Of a stretch of DNA of 64,000 nt, positions 1-9,987 are shown piece by piece. The notes below the pieces were generated by a model. That model worked only from the letters and a program-made list of their open reading frames with translations. It did no database searches and was not told the origin of the DNA. How positions within the stretch are numbered: position 1 is the first letter of the stretch; every line of letters starts with the position of its first letter. The stretch comes from Clostridiaceae bacterium (GTDB lineage Bacteria; Bacillota; Clostridia; DSM-8532), in contig JAAYFY010000018.1 of NCBI GenBank assembly GCA_012728015.1, forward strand, positions 40,873 through 104,872, read 5' to 3'. A program made the position numbers and the translations under genes.

Positions 1-11
1 AATGGTATGTT

Positions 12-1727
12 ATGGCAAAGTATGAGAATTTGTATGAAGTAAGACCAGTAAGGGATCTTAGGGACATGATCACCTCAAGCGTTGAACTGTTTGGTGATAA
101 GGCGGCCTTTCTGGTAAAAAGGGAGGGCAGCACAGATTATATGCCCGTCTCTTACAGGCAATTCAAACAGGACATCGATGCCCTGGGCACGGCGCTGGTC
201 AGCCTGGGGCTCAAGGATAAAAGAATCGCAGTTATCAGTGAGAATCGTTATGAATGGAACGTATCCTATCTTGCTGTACTTTGCGGCACCGGGATTGCCG
301 TCCCCCTTGATAAGGAGCTGCCGGCCAACGAGATCGACAATCTCATCAGACGCTCTGCTGCCGATGCCGTTATCTTTTCCCAGAACCTGGCCGAATCCGT
401 GGATGCCATCCGGGCCGGCCATGAAGGGATATGCTTAATCAATATGGATGCAGAGCAGGACATGGGCGGCGTTCTGTCGTTTTCCAGACTCATGGAGAAG
501 GGCAGGGGACTCCTGGAAAAGGGAGACAGGTCCTTTCTTGATGCAACTATCGATCCCGAGGAAATGAGCATTCTTCTGTTTACTTCGGGAACCACCGATA
601 CTGCCAAGGCTGTCATGCTTTCACAGAAAAACATATGCGAGAACCTTATGAACATGTGCTCCATGCTCTACATCGATGAGAAGGACACATTCCTCTCAAT
701 ACTGCCCATCCACCATACCTATGAGTGTACCTGCGGTTTTTTGTGCCAGATGTACAGGGGATGTACTGTTGCCTTTTGCGAAGGGCTCCGGCACATTGTA
801 AAAAACCTGAAGGAGTCGGGCTGCACCATCATGAATGGTGTTCCCCTGATCTTTGAATCCATGTACAAACAGATCATGAACCAGGCAGCCAAAAAGCCGG
901 GCGGGCTGGCTAAGCTCAAGGTAGCCACCAGGATCAGCAACGGCCTTCGCAGGGTCGGGATCGATATCAGAAGGAAACTGTTTAGGCAGATCCATGATGC
1001 CTTCGGAGGAAAAATCCGGCTCTTCATCAGCGGGGCGGCCGGTATTGATCCCGTGGTTGCCAAAGGCTTCAGGGATCTTGGAATCACCCTGGTTCAAGGG
1101 TATGGCCTTACCGAGTGTTCGCCCATCGTTACACTAAACCGTGACATTAACTATAAGGATGATGCGGCCGGGCTTCCCCTGCCCAACCTGGAAGTGGAGA
1201 TCGACAATCCGGACAGGGATGGGGTCGGCGAGATCAAGGTAAAAGGACCTTCGGTCATGCTGGGGTATTACCAGGACGAAGAAGCTACCAGGGAGTGCAT
1301 ACGGGATGGCTGGTTTTACACAGGTGACCTGGGATACTTTGATGAAGACGGGTTTCTCCATATAACAGGAAGGAAGAAGAATGTCATCGTTACCAAGAAT
1401 GGAAAGAACATATATCCGGAAGAGATAGAGACCTTGCTGGGAAGAAGCCCTTATATAAAAGAATCCCTGGTATACGGGAACATCGGCGAGGATGATGATA
1501 TTGTTGTAAATGCCAAAATTGTACCCGATTACGAAAAAATTGGCGAGGACATTAAAAACGGAACGGCACCGGGAACCACTCCCCATGAAGTGATCGGCAG
1601 CGAGATCAGGAATGTGAACAGGCAGCTGGTGCTTTATAAGTATATCAGGAACTTTGAGCTCAGAGACGAGGAGTTTGCCAAAACAACCACCCGGAAGATC
1701 CAGCGTTACAAGGAATTGAAGAAATGA
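12..1727 (+). CDS. Long-chain acyl-CoA synthetase (AMP-forming ligase)
   Basis: Activates a carboxylic acid, probably a fatty acid, with ATP and CoA through an acyl-adenylate. The 571-residue protein has the ANL superfamily layout. The phosphate-binding loop is near residue 190 (FTSGTTDTAKAV), followed by GYGLTECSP, then YTGDLG and GRKKNVIVTKNGKNIYPEEIE in the hinge, and the small C-terminal domain carries the expected catalytic lysine near residue 562 (TTRKIQRYK). The loop reads TTDTAK where the textbook form is TTGxPK; related variants occur in clostridial ligases, so I do not read it as inactivating. The gene begins at the window edge, so its promoter is not visible. It is followed after 34 bases by a small membrane protein, perhaps in one transcript. 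Chain-length preference cannot be read. Confidence 0.9.
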   Translation: MAKYENLYEVRPVRDLRDMITSSVELFGDKAAFLVKREGSTDYMPVSYRQFKQDIDALGTALVSLGLKDKRIAVISENRYEWNVSYLAVLCGTGIAVPLDKELPANEIDNLIRRSAADAVIFSQNLAESVDAIRAGHEGICLINMDAEQDMGGVLSFSRLMEKGRGLLEKGDRSFLDATIDPEEMSILLFTSGTTDTAKAVMLSQKNICENLMNMCSMLYIDEKDTFLSILPIHHTYECTCGFLCQMYRGCTVAFCEGLRHIVKNLKESGCTIMNGVPLIFESMYKQIMNQAAKKPGGLAKLKVATRISNGLRRVGIDIRRKLFRQIHDAFGGKIRLFISGAAGIDPVVAKGFRDLGITLVQGYGLTECSPIVTLNRDINYKDDAAGLPLPNLEVEIDNPDRDGVGEIKVKGPSVMLGYYQDEEATRECIRDGWFYTGDLGYFDEDGFLHITGRKKNVIVTKNGKNIYPEEIETLLGRSPYIKESLVYGNIGEDDDIVVNAKIVPDYEKIGEDIKNGTAPGTTPHEVIGSEIRNVNRQLVLYKYIRNFELRDEEFAKTTTRKIQRYKELKK

Positions 1728-1761
1728 GACCTGGGCCTGGGAAATTGGAGGTTATAAAGGA

Positions 1762-2280
1762 ATGACAGCGAAGATAAAAACAGTTCATTTCATTACCAGA
1801 ACAGCTATTCTCCTGGCGCTGACCATAGTATTCCAGTCCATCGGTCGGGCTATACCCCTGGGCCAGTTCAACCAGTTCATCACAGGATCGCTGGTCAATG
1901 CCTGCCTTGTTATAGCCGCTGCGGCCACAGGGATATGGGGGGGAGCGGCTGTTGCCCTGCTGGCACCCTTCGGGGCTATTCTGACCGGCGCCGCCGTGCC
2001 GCTGCCCTTTGCCCCGGTTATAGCCATTGGCAATTTTATACTTGTCTTGATGTTTGTATTGATTAAGAAGAATCACATACTGGGTATCGGAGCGGGAGCC
2101 GTATTAAAGTTCGGGTTTCTCTTTATTGGTGTGAACATCTTTGTGAAACTGATGGGAATTCCCGCCCAGAAAGCTGCGGCCATGATCGCGGCCTTCAGCT
2201 GGCCGCAGCTCGTGACAGCCGCCGTAGGCGGAGCTGTCGCCCTGTTGGTTATCAGGGCTCTGCGTATAGCAGTCAGATAA
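1762..2280 (+). CDS. Small membrane protein, ECF transporter S-component-like
   Basis: A 172-residue, very hydrophobic protein with about five membrane segments and a short basic N-terminus (MTAKIKTVHFITRTAILLAL). The opening helix, the Gly/Ala-rich middle and the overall length resemble substrate-binding S subunits of ECF vitamin transporters, which share energising subunits encoded elsewhere. The substrate is not evident. A GGAGG site lies about ten bases before the ATG at 1762. The gene follows the acyl-CoA ligase by 34 bases and may be co-transcribed. It could instead be an uncharacterised membrane protein of another family. Confidence 0.6.
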   Translation: MTAKIKTVHFITRTAILLALTIVFQSIGRAIPLGQFNQFITGSLVNACLVIAAAATGIWGGAAVALLAPFGAILTGAAVPLPFAPVIAIGNFILVLMFVLIKKNHILGIGAGAVLKFGFLFIGVNIFVKLMGIPAQKAAAMIAAFSWPQLVTAAVGGAVALLVIRALRIAVR

Positions 2281-2430
2281 GAGAATAACGCTTGTCTATA
2301 TCTGCCGGCCGCATTACTGCGTGAGAGAAGCGGCTGGTTCATATGAATCAATTCATCCGCCTGGGCAAGTATAATATTATATACGGTATTGAGATACAGG
2401 CTTAATGCAAACACCGGAGGGGGATAAGAT

Positions 2431-3054
2431 TTGGAAGGATTTTTTTCCAGTGACCTGTTCGCCTGGGTTGTTTTACCCATAATCATAATCCTGGCGCGCA
2501 TGATAGATGTGACCCTGGGAACTTTACGGATCATTTTTGTATCCAGGGGCAGCCGTCTTGCTGCCCCCATCCTGGGCTTTTTCGAGGTACTCATATGGAT
2601 TCTGGTTATAAGCCAGATTATGCAAAACATAAGCAATCCGCTCTACTATTTTGCCTATGCGCTGGGTTTCGCGTTGGGCAACTATTTGGGTATCATGGTG
2701 GAAGAAAAGCTGGCTATTGGTTTTCTGGTGCTTAGGATATTCGTCCTGAAGGAGAACCCCGGCAAGGAAAGTCTTATGGAAAAGCTTATTGGGGCGGGTT
2801 TCGGTGTAACTACCGTTGAAGGCAGGGGATCTACCGGCGAGGTCACTCTGCTGTATTCATTAATACGCAGGAAGGATCTGGATGAGGCCGTGGCAATTAT
2901 AGAGAAAGCGGATTCCAGAGTCTTCTATTCCATCGAACCGGTAAAGGCTGCACACGCAGGTATTTTCCCCGCGAAAAAGTCCCATAAGATTAAAGTACCC
3001 TTTATCGATGCTGACGATACCCGGCGCAGGATGACCGGCAACTTCAGGAAATAG
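2431..3054 (+). CDS. UPF0316 / DUF2179 membrane protein (YebE type)
   Basis: Protein of unknown function, 207 residues. The first roughly 90 residues form three membrane helices that include the family pattern ARMIDVTLGTLRIIFVSRG, followed by a soluble C-terminal alpha/beta domain of the DUF2179 type (roughly residues 110-180). This order matches UPF0316 proteins of Bacillus and clostridia. The start is TTG at 2431, chosen because GGAGGGGG at 2416-2423 sits seven bases upstream. The gene ends two bases before the stop of the convergent GH4 gene. Family assignment is fairly secure; function is not known. Confidence 0.78.
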   Translation: MEGFFSSDLFAWVVLPIIIILARMIDVTLGTLRIIFVSRGSRLAAPILGFFEVLIWILVISQIMQNISNPLYYFAYALGFALGNYLGIMVEEKLAIGFLVLRIFVLKENPGKESLMEKLIGAGFGVTTVEGRGSTGEVTLLYSLIRRKDLDEAVAIIEKADSRVFYSIEPVKAAHAGIFPAKKSHKIKVPFIDADDTRRRMTGNFRK

Positions 3055-3056
3055 GT

Positions 3057-4439
3057 TTATATTTTCCATCCCGGAAGCCAGGCCGCCGTGTTTCGGATCA
3101 TCCTGTCAAGCAGGTTTCTTGCGTCTTCCAGGCTCAGATTTACCAGCGGATCGTTTACAAACGCTCTCAGGGCAATATCCCTGTCTCTTTTCTGGGCCGC
3201 CTTCAGGATGGTCTCCTGGTTGTAGACATGCCTTACCACAAGGTTTTGAACCGGGTCAGGAAGCCTGCCTGCCATCACCGGCCTTATGCCGCCGCCTGAG
3301 AAATGGGCGTTGGTTTCGACGACGCTGCCCAGGGGAATACCCTCCATCTGGCCCCTGTTGGGCAGGTTCACATTGGTTACGAACTCATCCAGCCCAATCA
3401 GAGCCTTTATCTGGCGGACCCCTTCTTCGCCGGATGGCTTGAATTCAAAGCTCTCTTCGCCCGACAGAAGGCGATTTCCCTTTTCAATCCTGTCCCTTTG
3501 GTCCTCTTTGCGCCAGCTGACCGGGGTAAGGTTGAACTTCCATTTTTCGTGGCTGGCTATGTACCAGTCGCCGGGTACGAATTCGGCCAGATGCCTGTCC
3601 CCGGCGGCGGCGATGACCCCATACCTCCTGAACAGGTCGAATTTGACCCTGTTGGCCGAGCCAAACACGCTGTTTATCCAGTGTCCCTTCTCATTTCCCT
3701 CATAGCCTTCTTCGTAGTGTTTGTCTACGAAAGCCCTGTAAACGGGCATAAGGTTAATATTCCTGTAATAGGCCCGGTCTATCCAGGTAAAGTGGTTGAT
3801 TCCAAGTACATTGGTCTTGATCTCTTCCCGGGTCACACCCTCAATCCCCATGATCTCCCTGAGGGCTTCGCACAAAAGCTTCTGGGTGAAGAACACCTCG
3901 TGGCAGCAGCCAAAAGCGCGAATATCGGGAAAGACCTCATACATGGCGCGGATGCACAGGCTCATTGGATTGGTGTAATTCATCACCCATGCCCCAGGGC
4001 AATATTTCCTGATGGCTTCAGCAAATCCCGTGAATATGGGGATAGTCCTCAACGATCGGACAAGGCCGCCGGGTCCCACCGTGTCGCCTACCGGCTGTTT
4101 TATGCCATATCTTTCGGGCTCGTGGACATCTGAAGCCATTGCATCCAGGGTTCCCGGCAGGATGGAGATTACCACGAAATCGGCGCCGGTCAGTGCCTCC
4201 TTAAGGCTTTTAACGGCTTTGTACACCCATTTGCCCCTTACCCCGGGATTGTCGGAAAGCCGGTTGCCAATGATCTCATTGTCTTTTGCCGCGGGGAAAT
4301 TGGTATCGTAGAGCATCACCGTTCCCGACATGCTCTCTTCAAGGGCCAGATCACCCATAAAAGCCCAGGCCCAGCCCCTTGACCCTCCGCCTATATAGGC
4401 TATATTGATATCTTCTGCGCGGTTGTTGATGCATCGCAT
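3057..4439 (-). CDS. GH4 alpha-galacturonidase (LplD type)
   Basis: NAD-dependent and metal-dependent family 4 glycoside hydrolase of 460 residues. It opens with a dinucleotide-binding loop (AYIGGGSRGWAW, about 14-25), then MNYTNPMS (153-160) and the metal-site region CHEVFF with Cys179. The CHEV version of this motif is the published signature of GH4 alpha-galacturonidases (Bacillus LplD), as distinct from CHSV/CNVP types acting on other sugars, so release of D-galacturonate from pectin fragments is the best reading. The start is ATG at 4439, with AAAGGAG eight bases upstream; a longer upstream reading frame exists but overlaps the preceding gene. It lies 31 bases downstream of the uxaE-like gene, and the shared galacturonate pathway supports the call. 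Confidence 0.82.
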   Translation of the reverse strand: MRCINNRAEDINIAYIGGGSRGWAWAFMGDLALEESMSGTVMLYDTNFPAAKDNEIIGNRLSDNPGVRGKWVYKAVKSLKEALTGADFVVISILPGTLDAMASDVHEPERYGIKQPVGDTVGPGGLVRSLRTIPIFTGFAEAIRKYCPGAWVMNYTNPMSLCIRAMYEVFPDIRAFGCCHEVFFTQKLLCEALREIMGIEGVTREEIKTNVLGINHFTWIDRAYYRNINLMPVYRAFVDKHYEEGYEGNEKGHWINSVFGSANRVKFDLFRRYGVIAAAGDRHLAEFVPGDWYIASHEKWKFNLTPVSWRKEDQRDRIEKGNRLLSGEESFEFKPSGEEGVRQIKALIGLDEFVTNVNLPNRGQMEGIPLGSVVETNAHFSGGGIRPVMAGRLPDPVQNLVVRHVYNQETILKAAQKRDRDIALRAFVNDPLVNLSLEDARNLLDRMIRNTAAWLPGWKI

Positions 4440-4470
4440 GGTTTTTGCTCCTTTGCTTATGAATTCACTG

Positions 4471-6000
4471 TCACTTAATCCCCAGTTGGGATAAGTGCCT
4501 GCCAATATGGTTTTCAAGGGCTCTGTAATAGTCGTCCTCATACCTGTTAAGTGTTTCATAGATCCGGTCCATGAACATGCAGGAACTGTCGGGGTATTTG
4601 GCCTGTAATATCAGCCCGTAAGTAATGTGGAGAACCTGCCTCGCATCATTCTGGTCCATGAGACCGGGTAGCTCCGAATCGCGCATCCCTCTTATGTCGG
4701 GCACCTTCGATAGGTCCGCGCTTATATGGTAATACTTTTTGGCCTCGTCCAGATGTTCCACTGCATATGCGTGGATTTCCCTGTAGAGGGCAGGATTTTT
4801 CCGGGCGATAGCCCTTACGGCTTCCAACCAGTTGGTACCCGCGGTTTTCAGGTGATACCGCCCTCCGGATTTCTCACCGATGATGGGAAATACGCTGAAT
4901 TTATCGCTTCCGGAATGGACGCTGATCTTATAACCGAAATGGCTGGCTATGGCTATGTGTCGGGAAAACTCCTGTTCAAACTGTTTTTTATCGCCTATGT
5001 AATCGATGCCCTTCTGGAACTCCCCGCAGAACCTGGGTGCAAGGCTTGTTATCTCCACTCCCTTTCCGGCGAGCTGATCGGCCACGAAGAAATGGGCTTC
5101 AGGGGTGGTAGGGGTAAGGGTTTCGTCGATAGATAATTCAAAATCGACAGGTCTTCCCCGCTTTTTACAGTATTGTGCCATATATTCTCCGCATGATTGA
5201 TGGCCTTTTGATAAACCAGGACAATTCTCCTGAACTCGGTGCATTCAAAAGTAATTCGCAAACCGTCCGGCAGCGTGAATTCGGAATTCAGGTACCTGTC
5301 TTCCAGAACCTCACGCACCGGCAGGGGTATTCCGGCATACTTCTCTTCCACCATCCGGTCATCATAGGTCGCTGCCTGGTTGTTTATATGTTCGGAGCAA
5401 TCCAGGGTGATCATTGTGAAGCCGCAGTCCAGGGCCATCTCCATCTTCCGGGGTTTTAAGGTGGTCCCCGTCGGCTCCGAAGCCCTTGGTATAGCCTTCC
5501 TGGAACACTGCCCAGGAAGCTGCGTTCAACACATCCTGATAGGTGCGTCCGGTCAGGTTCAGCTCACGGATGGACTGCTGTGCCAACACCGGAAAGGTGT
5601 CTTTGTTCCGGATAAGGCGCAGATGGGCGGGAGACGCCAGACCCAGCCTGTCTCCAAGACCGATGGTAATCCCTCTTCCTTTATGGGATACGGGAGCAGT
5701 GAATGGGAATTCCTTACGCAGGATTTCACAGTTTTCAGCAGTCAGCGGACAAACCTTTGCCGAGATGCCGTCAATCATGGTTTCACTGCCGGAAAAACGA
5801 TTTGCTATATCTCCGCTGCCATACAACACAAGAACCTTCCTGCCCGAATCCCACGTCATGAAAAGGCAGCAGCCATCCTTCCTCTGAATGGATCCAGGGT
5901 AGATACGGCAGCGGCTAAACCTTTCCTTCGCCTGTTTCCGAAGGTCCATTACATCGGTTGTCAGCAGATGTTCTGCGCAAAAGGCTTTCCATCCCTCCAT
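4471..6000 (-). pseudogene. Tagaturonate epimerase-like gene (UxaE) with two frameshifts
   Basis: Three pieces in consecutive reading frames together give one protein of about 508 residues like tagaturonate/fructuronate epimerase. Piece one runs 6000 to about 5457 and ends near FGADGDHLK. Piece two runs from about 5450 to 5190 and contains LDCGFTMITLDCSEHI and LVYQKAINHAE. Piece three, about 5185-4471, contains PVDFELSIDETLTPTTPEAHFF-type sequence and SVHSGSDKF. Pieces one and three share a frame; the middle is shifted, which fits one extra base at about 5450-5457 (an AAAACCCC run) and one missing base at about 5181-5193. Start ATG at 6000 has GGGAGG six bases upstream. UxaE converts tagaturonate to fructuronate, fitting the downstream alpha-galacturonidase. 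Either a decaying gene or two sequence errors. Confidence 0.72.
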
Positions 6001-6038
6001 GCCCATCCTCCCAAACCGTGAAATATTAGTATGTCATA

Positions 6039-6067
6039 ATCATATCCATAAACCCTTGCTGTTTCAA
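6039..6067 (-). promoter_or_regulatory. Promoter of the galacturonate gene pair
   Basis: Reading leftward, TTGAAA (6062-6067) and TATGAT (6039-6044) are separated by 17 bases and lie about 40 bases before the epimerase start. This is a good sigma-A match. No clear operator was recognised next to it. Confidence 0.5.
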
Positions 6068-6218
6068 GATTTCACATACAACTTCAACTGCTCCTGCGGA
6101 GTTACCCGAGACTGAAACTGCACGTCTCAATCATGCAATTGCCGGTCTTGAACTCTTATAGGCTGCCGATATGAAGAGATTGCCATGACCAGCCTGTAAT
6201 GAATAATACAAAATGAGG

Positions 6219-6247
6219 TTGACACGGGCTGAAAAGTCATATAAAAT
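6219..6247 (+). promoter_or_regulatory. Sigma-A promoter of guaB
   Basis: TTGACA (6219-6224), a 17-base gap and TAAAAT (6242-6247) lie 50 bases before the guaB start. The leader to the ATG is short and A/T rich; no purine or PRPP riboswitch is recognisable in it. Confidence 0.65.
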
Positions 6248-6296
6248 GTTTAAAATTTTAATGGCGATTAATAAATAAGAGGGGGAGGAGATTATC

Positions 6297-7790
6297 ATGG
6301 CTACCATTTATTCAGATGTTTCAAGGACTTTCAGCGAGTATTTGCTGCTGCCGAATCTAACCACCAAAGACTGTTTGCCGGAAAAAGTCGACCTGGCTGC
6401 ACCCATCACGAAATTCTCAAAGGGCGAGGAACCATCCATCAGGTTAAACATCCCGATTGTATCCGCGATCATGCAGTCGGTCTCAAACGATACGCTGGCA
6501 ATTGCGTTGGCCAAATGCGGCGGCCTATCCTTTATATACGGTTCTCAATCCATCGAGGACCAGGTCGAAATGGTAAGGAAGGTTAAAAAGCATAAATCAG
6601 GGTTCGTGGTCAGCGACTCCAATGTTTCGGTGAACCATACGCTGAGGGATGTATTGGCCATCAAGGAAAAGACGGGACATTCAACAATCGCGGTAACCAA
6701 CGACGGAACAGCCAACGGCAAACTCCTGGGGATCGTTACCGGACGTGATTACCGCCTGAGCCGGGATTCTCTGGACAAAAAAGTGGCAGATTTCATGACT
6801 CCCTTCGAAGATCTCATCGTTGGGTACGTGGGAATCACCCTGAGCGAAGCCAACGATATCATCTGGGAGCACAAGCTCAACTCCCTTCCCATCATAGATA
6901 AAGACCAAAGGCTCCATTACCTGGTTTTCAGAAAGGACTATGAAGAACATAAACAAAACCCCTTGCAGCTTATGGACTCAAAAAAGAGGCTGATGGTGGG
7001 AGCTGGTATCAACACCAGGGATTATAACGAAAGGGTGCCTGCCCTGCTGGAGGCAGAGGTGGACATCCTCTGCGTGGATTCATCAGACGGGTATACCGAG
7101 TTCCAGAGGAAAACCATCGAGACCATCAAGGAGAAATATCCGGAAGTCAGGATCGGCGGCGGAAACGTGGTTGATCGGGAAGCCTTCATGTACCTGGTGG
7201 AAGCAGGGGCCGATTTCGTTAAGGTTGGTATCGGCGGGGGTTCCATTTGCATTACCCGTGAGCAGAAGGGTATCGGACGCGGGCAGGCAAGCGCCGTCAT
7301 TGAAGTGGCCGAAGCCCGAAACGAGTATTATGAAAAAACCGGCATCTATATCCCCATCTGTTCAGATGGCGGCATTGTGCACGATTACCATATAACCCTT
7401 GCCCTGGCCATGGGCGCTGATTTTGTAATGATGGGCCGGTACTTTGCCCGGTTTGATGAGAGCCCTACCAAGAAAGTCAAGCGGGGTGGCAGCTTTGTCA
7501 AGGAATATTGGGGCGAAGGCTCCAACCGCGCGAGAAACTGGCAGCGCTATGACCTGGGCGGAAACGCCTACCTGAGGTTTGAAGAGGGAGTGGACAGTTA
7601 CGTGCCCTATGCGGGTAAGCTGAAGGACAACCTGGATGTTACGCTGAGCAAGATGAAGGCAACCATGTCCAGTTGTGGCGCCAGGAGCATCAGTGAGCTG
7701 CATGAAAACGCCAGACTTGTCCTCGTATCTTCCACCAGCCTGATTGAAGGCGGCGCTCATGATGTAATCCTGAAAGAGAGTGAATACTAA
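6297..7790 (+). CDS. guaB: IMP dehydrogenase
   Basis: Oxidises IMP to XMP with NAD, the committed step of GMP synthesis in the cytosol. The 497 residues hold an N-terminal barrel part, two CBS domains (about 103-215) and the catalytic barrel. The active loop is [18 protein letters not shown] with catalytic Cys318, and the flap carries the Arg417-Tyr418 dyad in QRYDLGG. The loop differs from the usual GPGSICTTR form; this variant is a recognisable clostridial subgroup. The ATG at 6297 follows GGGGGAGGAG. A glycosidase gene follows after 14 bases and may be read from the same transcript, although the two have no clear functional link. Confidence 0.93.
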   Translation: MATIYSDVSRTFSEYLLLPNLTTKDCLPEKVDLAAPITKFSKGEEPSIRLNIPIVSAIMQSVSNDTLAIALAKCGGLSFIYGSQSIEDQVEMVRKVKKHKSGFVVSDSNVSVNHTLRDVLAIKEKTGHSTIAVTNDGTANGKLLGIVTGRDYRLSRDSLDKKVADFMTPFEDLIVGYVGITLSEANDIIWEHKLNSLPIIDKDQRLHYLVFRKDYEEHKQNPLQLMDSKKRLMVGAGINTRDYNERVPALLEAEVDILCVDSSDGYTEFQRKTIETIKEKYPEVRIGGGNVVDREAFMYLVEAGADFVKVGIGGGSICITREQKGIGRGQASAVIEVAEARNEYYEKTGIYIPICSDGGIVHDYHITLALAMGADFVMMGRYFARFDESPTKKVKRGGSFVKEYWGEGSNRARNWQRYDLGGNAYLRFEEGVDSYVPYAGKLKDNLDVTLSKMKATMSSCGARSISELHENARLVLVSSTSLIEGGAHDVILKESEY

Positions 7791-7804
7791 AGGCAGGGGC
7801 AACC

Positions 7805-9859
7805 ATGGCAATCGACAGGAAGAAGCTTGTCAGAAGGCATAACCCGGTCCTGAGGAAGCCTGATCCGCGGACGCCCCTGTCCATCGGGAACGGTGAATTT
7901 GCTTTTACTGCTGATATCACAGGGCTTCAAACATTCATGGAGGAATACAGGGTTGTGCCCCTGTGCACCATGTCGCAATGGGGATGGCATTCCTTCCCCG
8001 TAAACCTTGATGAGGGCCGTCTGAGGTTGACATACTTTGAAACCTTTGGCCGTAAGGCAGGCTATGCCTATGATCCCCAGGGACAGCAGAAGCTGTATAA
8101 CGACCTGCGCCAGAATCCGCACAGGCTGAACCTGGCATCCATCGGACTTAGCATTGAAAAGGACGGACGGAAGGCGGAACTTGCGGATATCCAACACCCC
8201 GAGCAAGCCCTGGATATGTGGAGCGGGTTGCTGGAATCGCGGTTTACGCTTTTTGGCAGAGAGGTAACGGTGAAAACCTGCGCAAGCGCTGACCAGGATG
8301 CTGTAAGCGCGTTGATCACTTCGCCATTGGTAGAAACCGGAGTGGTTTCGGTAAGGATATCCTTTCCCTATGGGAGCCCTGAAAAAGACGCCTCTGACTG
8401 GGAACGCCCGGAAAGCCATTCGAGCGAAATCGTTCGCATGCAGGCAGGACGGGTGACCATCAGGCGTGTTCTTGACGATACAGTCTATTATGCCGATCTT
8501 TTGTTCCATGAAAACTGTACGCTGCGACAGGCCGGCCCGCATACATATATGATTACAGCCGGGGGCCATGGAAAGCAGATTGTATTCACATGCCGCTTCT
8601 CAGATGAAGACCGGGCTGAAAAACCGCCGTGCCATGAAATCAATAAAAAGCGCGCCGCAGAGTACTGGGAGAGGTTCTGGAACGGCGGCGGAGCCATAGA
8701 ACTGGCCAATTCACGGGATCACAGGGCACTTGAGCTGGAGAGAAGGATGGTTATTTCCCAATACCTGACCGCCATACAGTGCAGCGGAAGCATACCTCCA
8801 GCCGAAACCGGCCTCACATGCAACAGCTGGTACGGCAAGTTTCATCTTGAGATGCATTTCTGGCACGCTGCCCATTTCCCTTTATGGGGAAGGGCGCATA
8901 TGCTGAAAAAAAGCCTTGACTGGTACCGTGAAATCCTGCCCGCAGCGCGGCGCAAGGCTGAGAGCCAGGGCTATAGAGGTGTACGCTGGCCTAAAATGTG
9001 CGACAGAAGCGGCCGCGATTCACCCTCCCCCATAGGGGTTCTGCTTATATGGCAGCAGCCTCACCCCATTATGATGGCCGAGCTGTGCTACCGGGCTGAT
9101 CGGTCTGAAGCTACCCTTAAAAGGTACCGGGAACTGGTAATTGAGAGCGCGCGTTTCATGGCGGATTTTGCCCATTATGACAGCCGAACCGACAGGTATG
9201 TGCTGGGGCCTCCGCTTATCCCAGCCCAGGAAACCCATGACCCCGAGAGTACCCTGAATCCGACCTTTGAGCTTGAATACTTCAGGTGGGGACTTGAAAC
9301 CGCGAACCAATGGCTGAAGCGTCTCGGGGAGCAGCCTGTGGAAATCTTTGACTGGGTGGCGGGAAAGCTCTCGCGGCTTCCCGTCGGGGAAGGTGTTTAC
9401 CTTGCCCATGAGAACTGTTCCGATACTTTCAGGAAACCACCATTCAGCCAGGATCACCCGTCCATGGCAGGGGCTTTGGGTGTGCTGCCGGGATGGGGAG
9501 TTGATCCCCGGATCATGAAACCGACCGTGGAAAGGATCCTGGAATGCTGGGACCTGGATTCCATGTGGGGCTGGGACTTCCCCATGCTGGCCATGTGCTG
9601 CGCAAGGCTGGGGATGGCCGAAAAAGCCATAGATATTCTTATGATGGACACGGGGAAGAATACATATCTTTTAAACGGGCACAACGCGCAAGCCGACCGG
9701 GAGGACCTTCCCATCTATCTTCCCGGCAACGGAGCGCTTCTTTTGGCAACGGGCATGATGGCCGCCGGCTGGGATGGCAGCAAAGGAACCCCTGCGCCGG
9801 GATTTCCCGCCGATGGAAGTTGGACGGTTGATGCCGAAGGGATACTGCCTTATATATAG
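7805..9859 (+). CDS. Six-hairpin glycosidase-like protein
   Basis: A 684-residue cytosolic protein without signal peptide. The N-terminal part (to about 290) looks like a beta-sandwich beginning with LSIGNGEFAFTADITGLQTF, a signature of the GH65/GH95-like group of (alpha/alpha)6-barrel enzymes. The rest is helical with many Trp/His/Glu motifs, such as WYGKFHLEMHFWHAAHFPLW and HNAQADREDLPIYLPGNGALL, expected in a six-hairpin barrel. It probably hydrolyses or phosphorolyses an oligosaccharide taken up from plant polymers. Exact GH family and substrate cannot be named from sequence alone. It sits 14 bases after guaB and ends just before a strong promoter. Confidence 0.68.
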   Translation: MAIDRKKLVRRHNPVLRKPDPRTPLSIGNGEFAFTADITGLQTFMEEYRVVPLCTMSQWGWHSFPVNLDEGRLRLTYFETFGRKAGYAYDPQGQQKLYNDLRQNPHRLNLASIGLSIEKDGRKAELADIQHPEQALDMWSGLLESRFTLFGREVTVKTCASADQDAVSALITSPLVETGVVSVRISFPYGSPEKDASDWERPESHSSEIVRMQAGRVTIRRVLDDTVYYADLLFHENCTLRQAGPHTYMITAGGHGKQIVFTCRFSDEDRAEKPPCHEINKKRAAEYWERFWNGGGAIELANSRDHRALELERRMVISQYLTAIQCSGSIPPAETGLTCNSWYGKFHLEMHFWHAAHFPLWGRAHMLKKSLDWYREILPAARRKAESQGYRGVRWPKMCDRSGRDSPSPIGVLLIWQQPHPIMMAELCYRADRSEATLKRYRELVIESARFMADFAHYDSRTDRYVLGPPLIPAQETHDPESTLNPTFELEYFRWGLETANQWLKRLGEQPVEIFDWVAGKLSRLPVGEGVYLAHENCSDTFRKPPFSQDHPSMAGALGVLPGWGVDPRIMKPTVERILECWDLDSMWGWDFPMLAMCCARLGMAEKAIDILMMDTGKNTYLLNGHNAQADREDLPIYLPGNGALLLATGMMAAGWDGSKGTPAPGFPADGSWTVDAEGILPYI

Positions 9860-9871
9860 AACAATACCGAT

Positions 9872-9902
9872 TTGCGGGCATAACCGGAATATGTGTTATA
9901 AT
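9872..9902 (+). promoter_or_regulatory. Extended -10 promoter of the HAD phosphatase gene
   Basis: TTGCGG (9872-9877) and TATAAT (9897-9902) with TG one base upstream of the -10 box. The 18 bases GGAATATGTGTTATAATA (9886-9903) recur exactly at 24650-24667, also as a promoter. Confidence 0.6.
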
Positions 9903-9987
9903 AATAATCTGATTTTCAAGGCGTAATACTCTTTTGTGGGTCTATGCACACGAACAAAAAGAGACTATGCTTACAGGAGTGAACAGA

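Noticed and set aside
3303..4133. A 276-codon rightward reading frame opposite the GH4 gene
   Set aside because: It mirrors the codon pattern of the GH4 gene, lacks a ribosome site and resembles no family; the leftward protein has clear GH4 motifs.
5181..5460. Programmed ribosomal frameshifting in the uxaE-like gene
   Set aside because: Two opposite shifts 260 bases apart would be needed, and there is no heptamer with a downstream structure I could see; error or decay is simpler.
6225..6296. Purine or guanidine riboswitch before guaB
   Set aside because: The leader is only about 45 bases and A/T rich; no aptamer signature is present.
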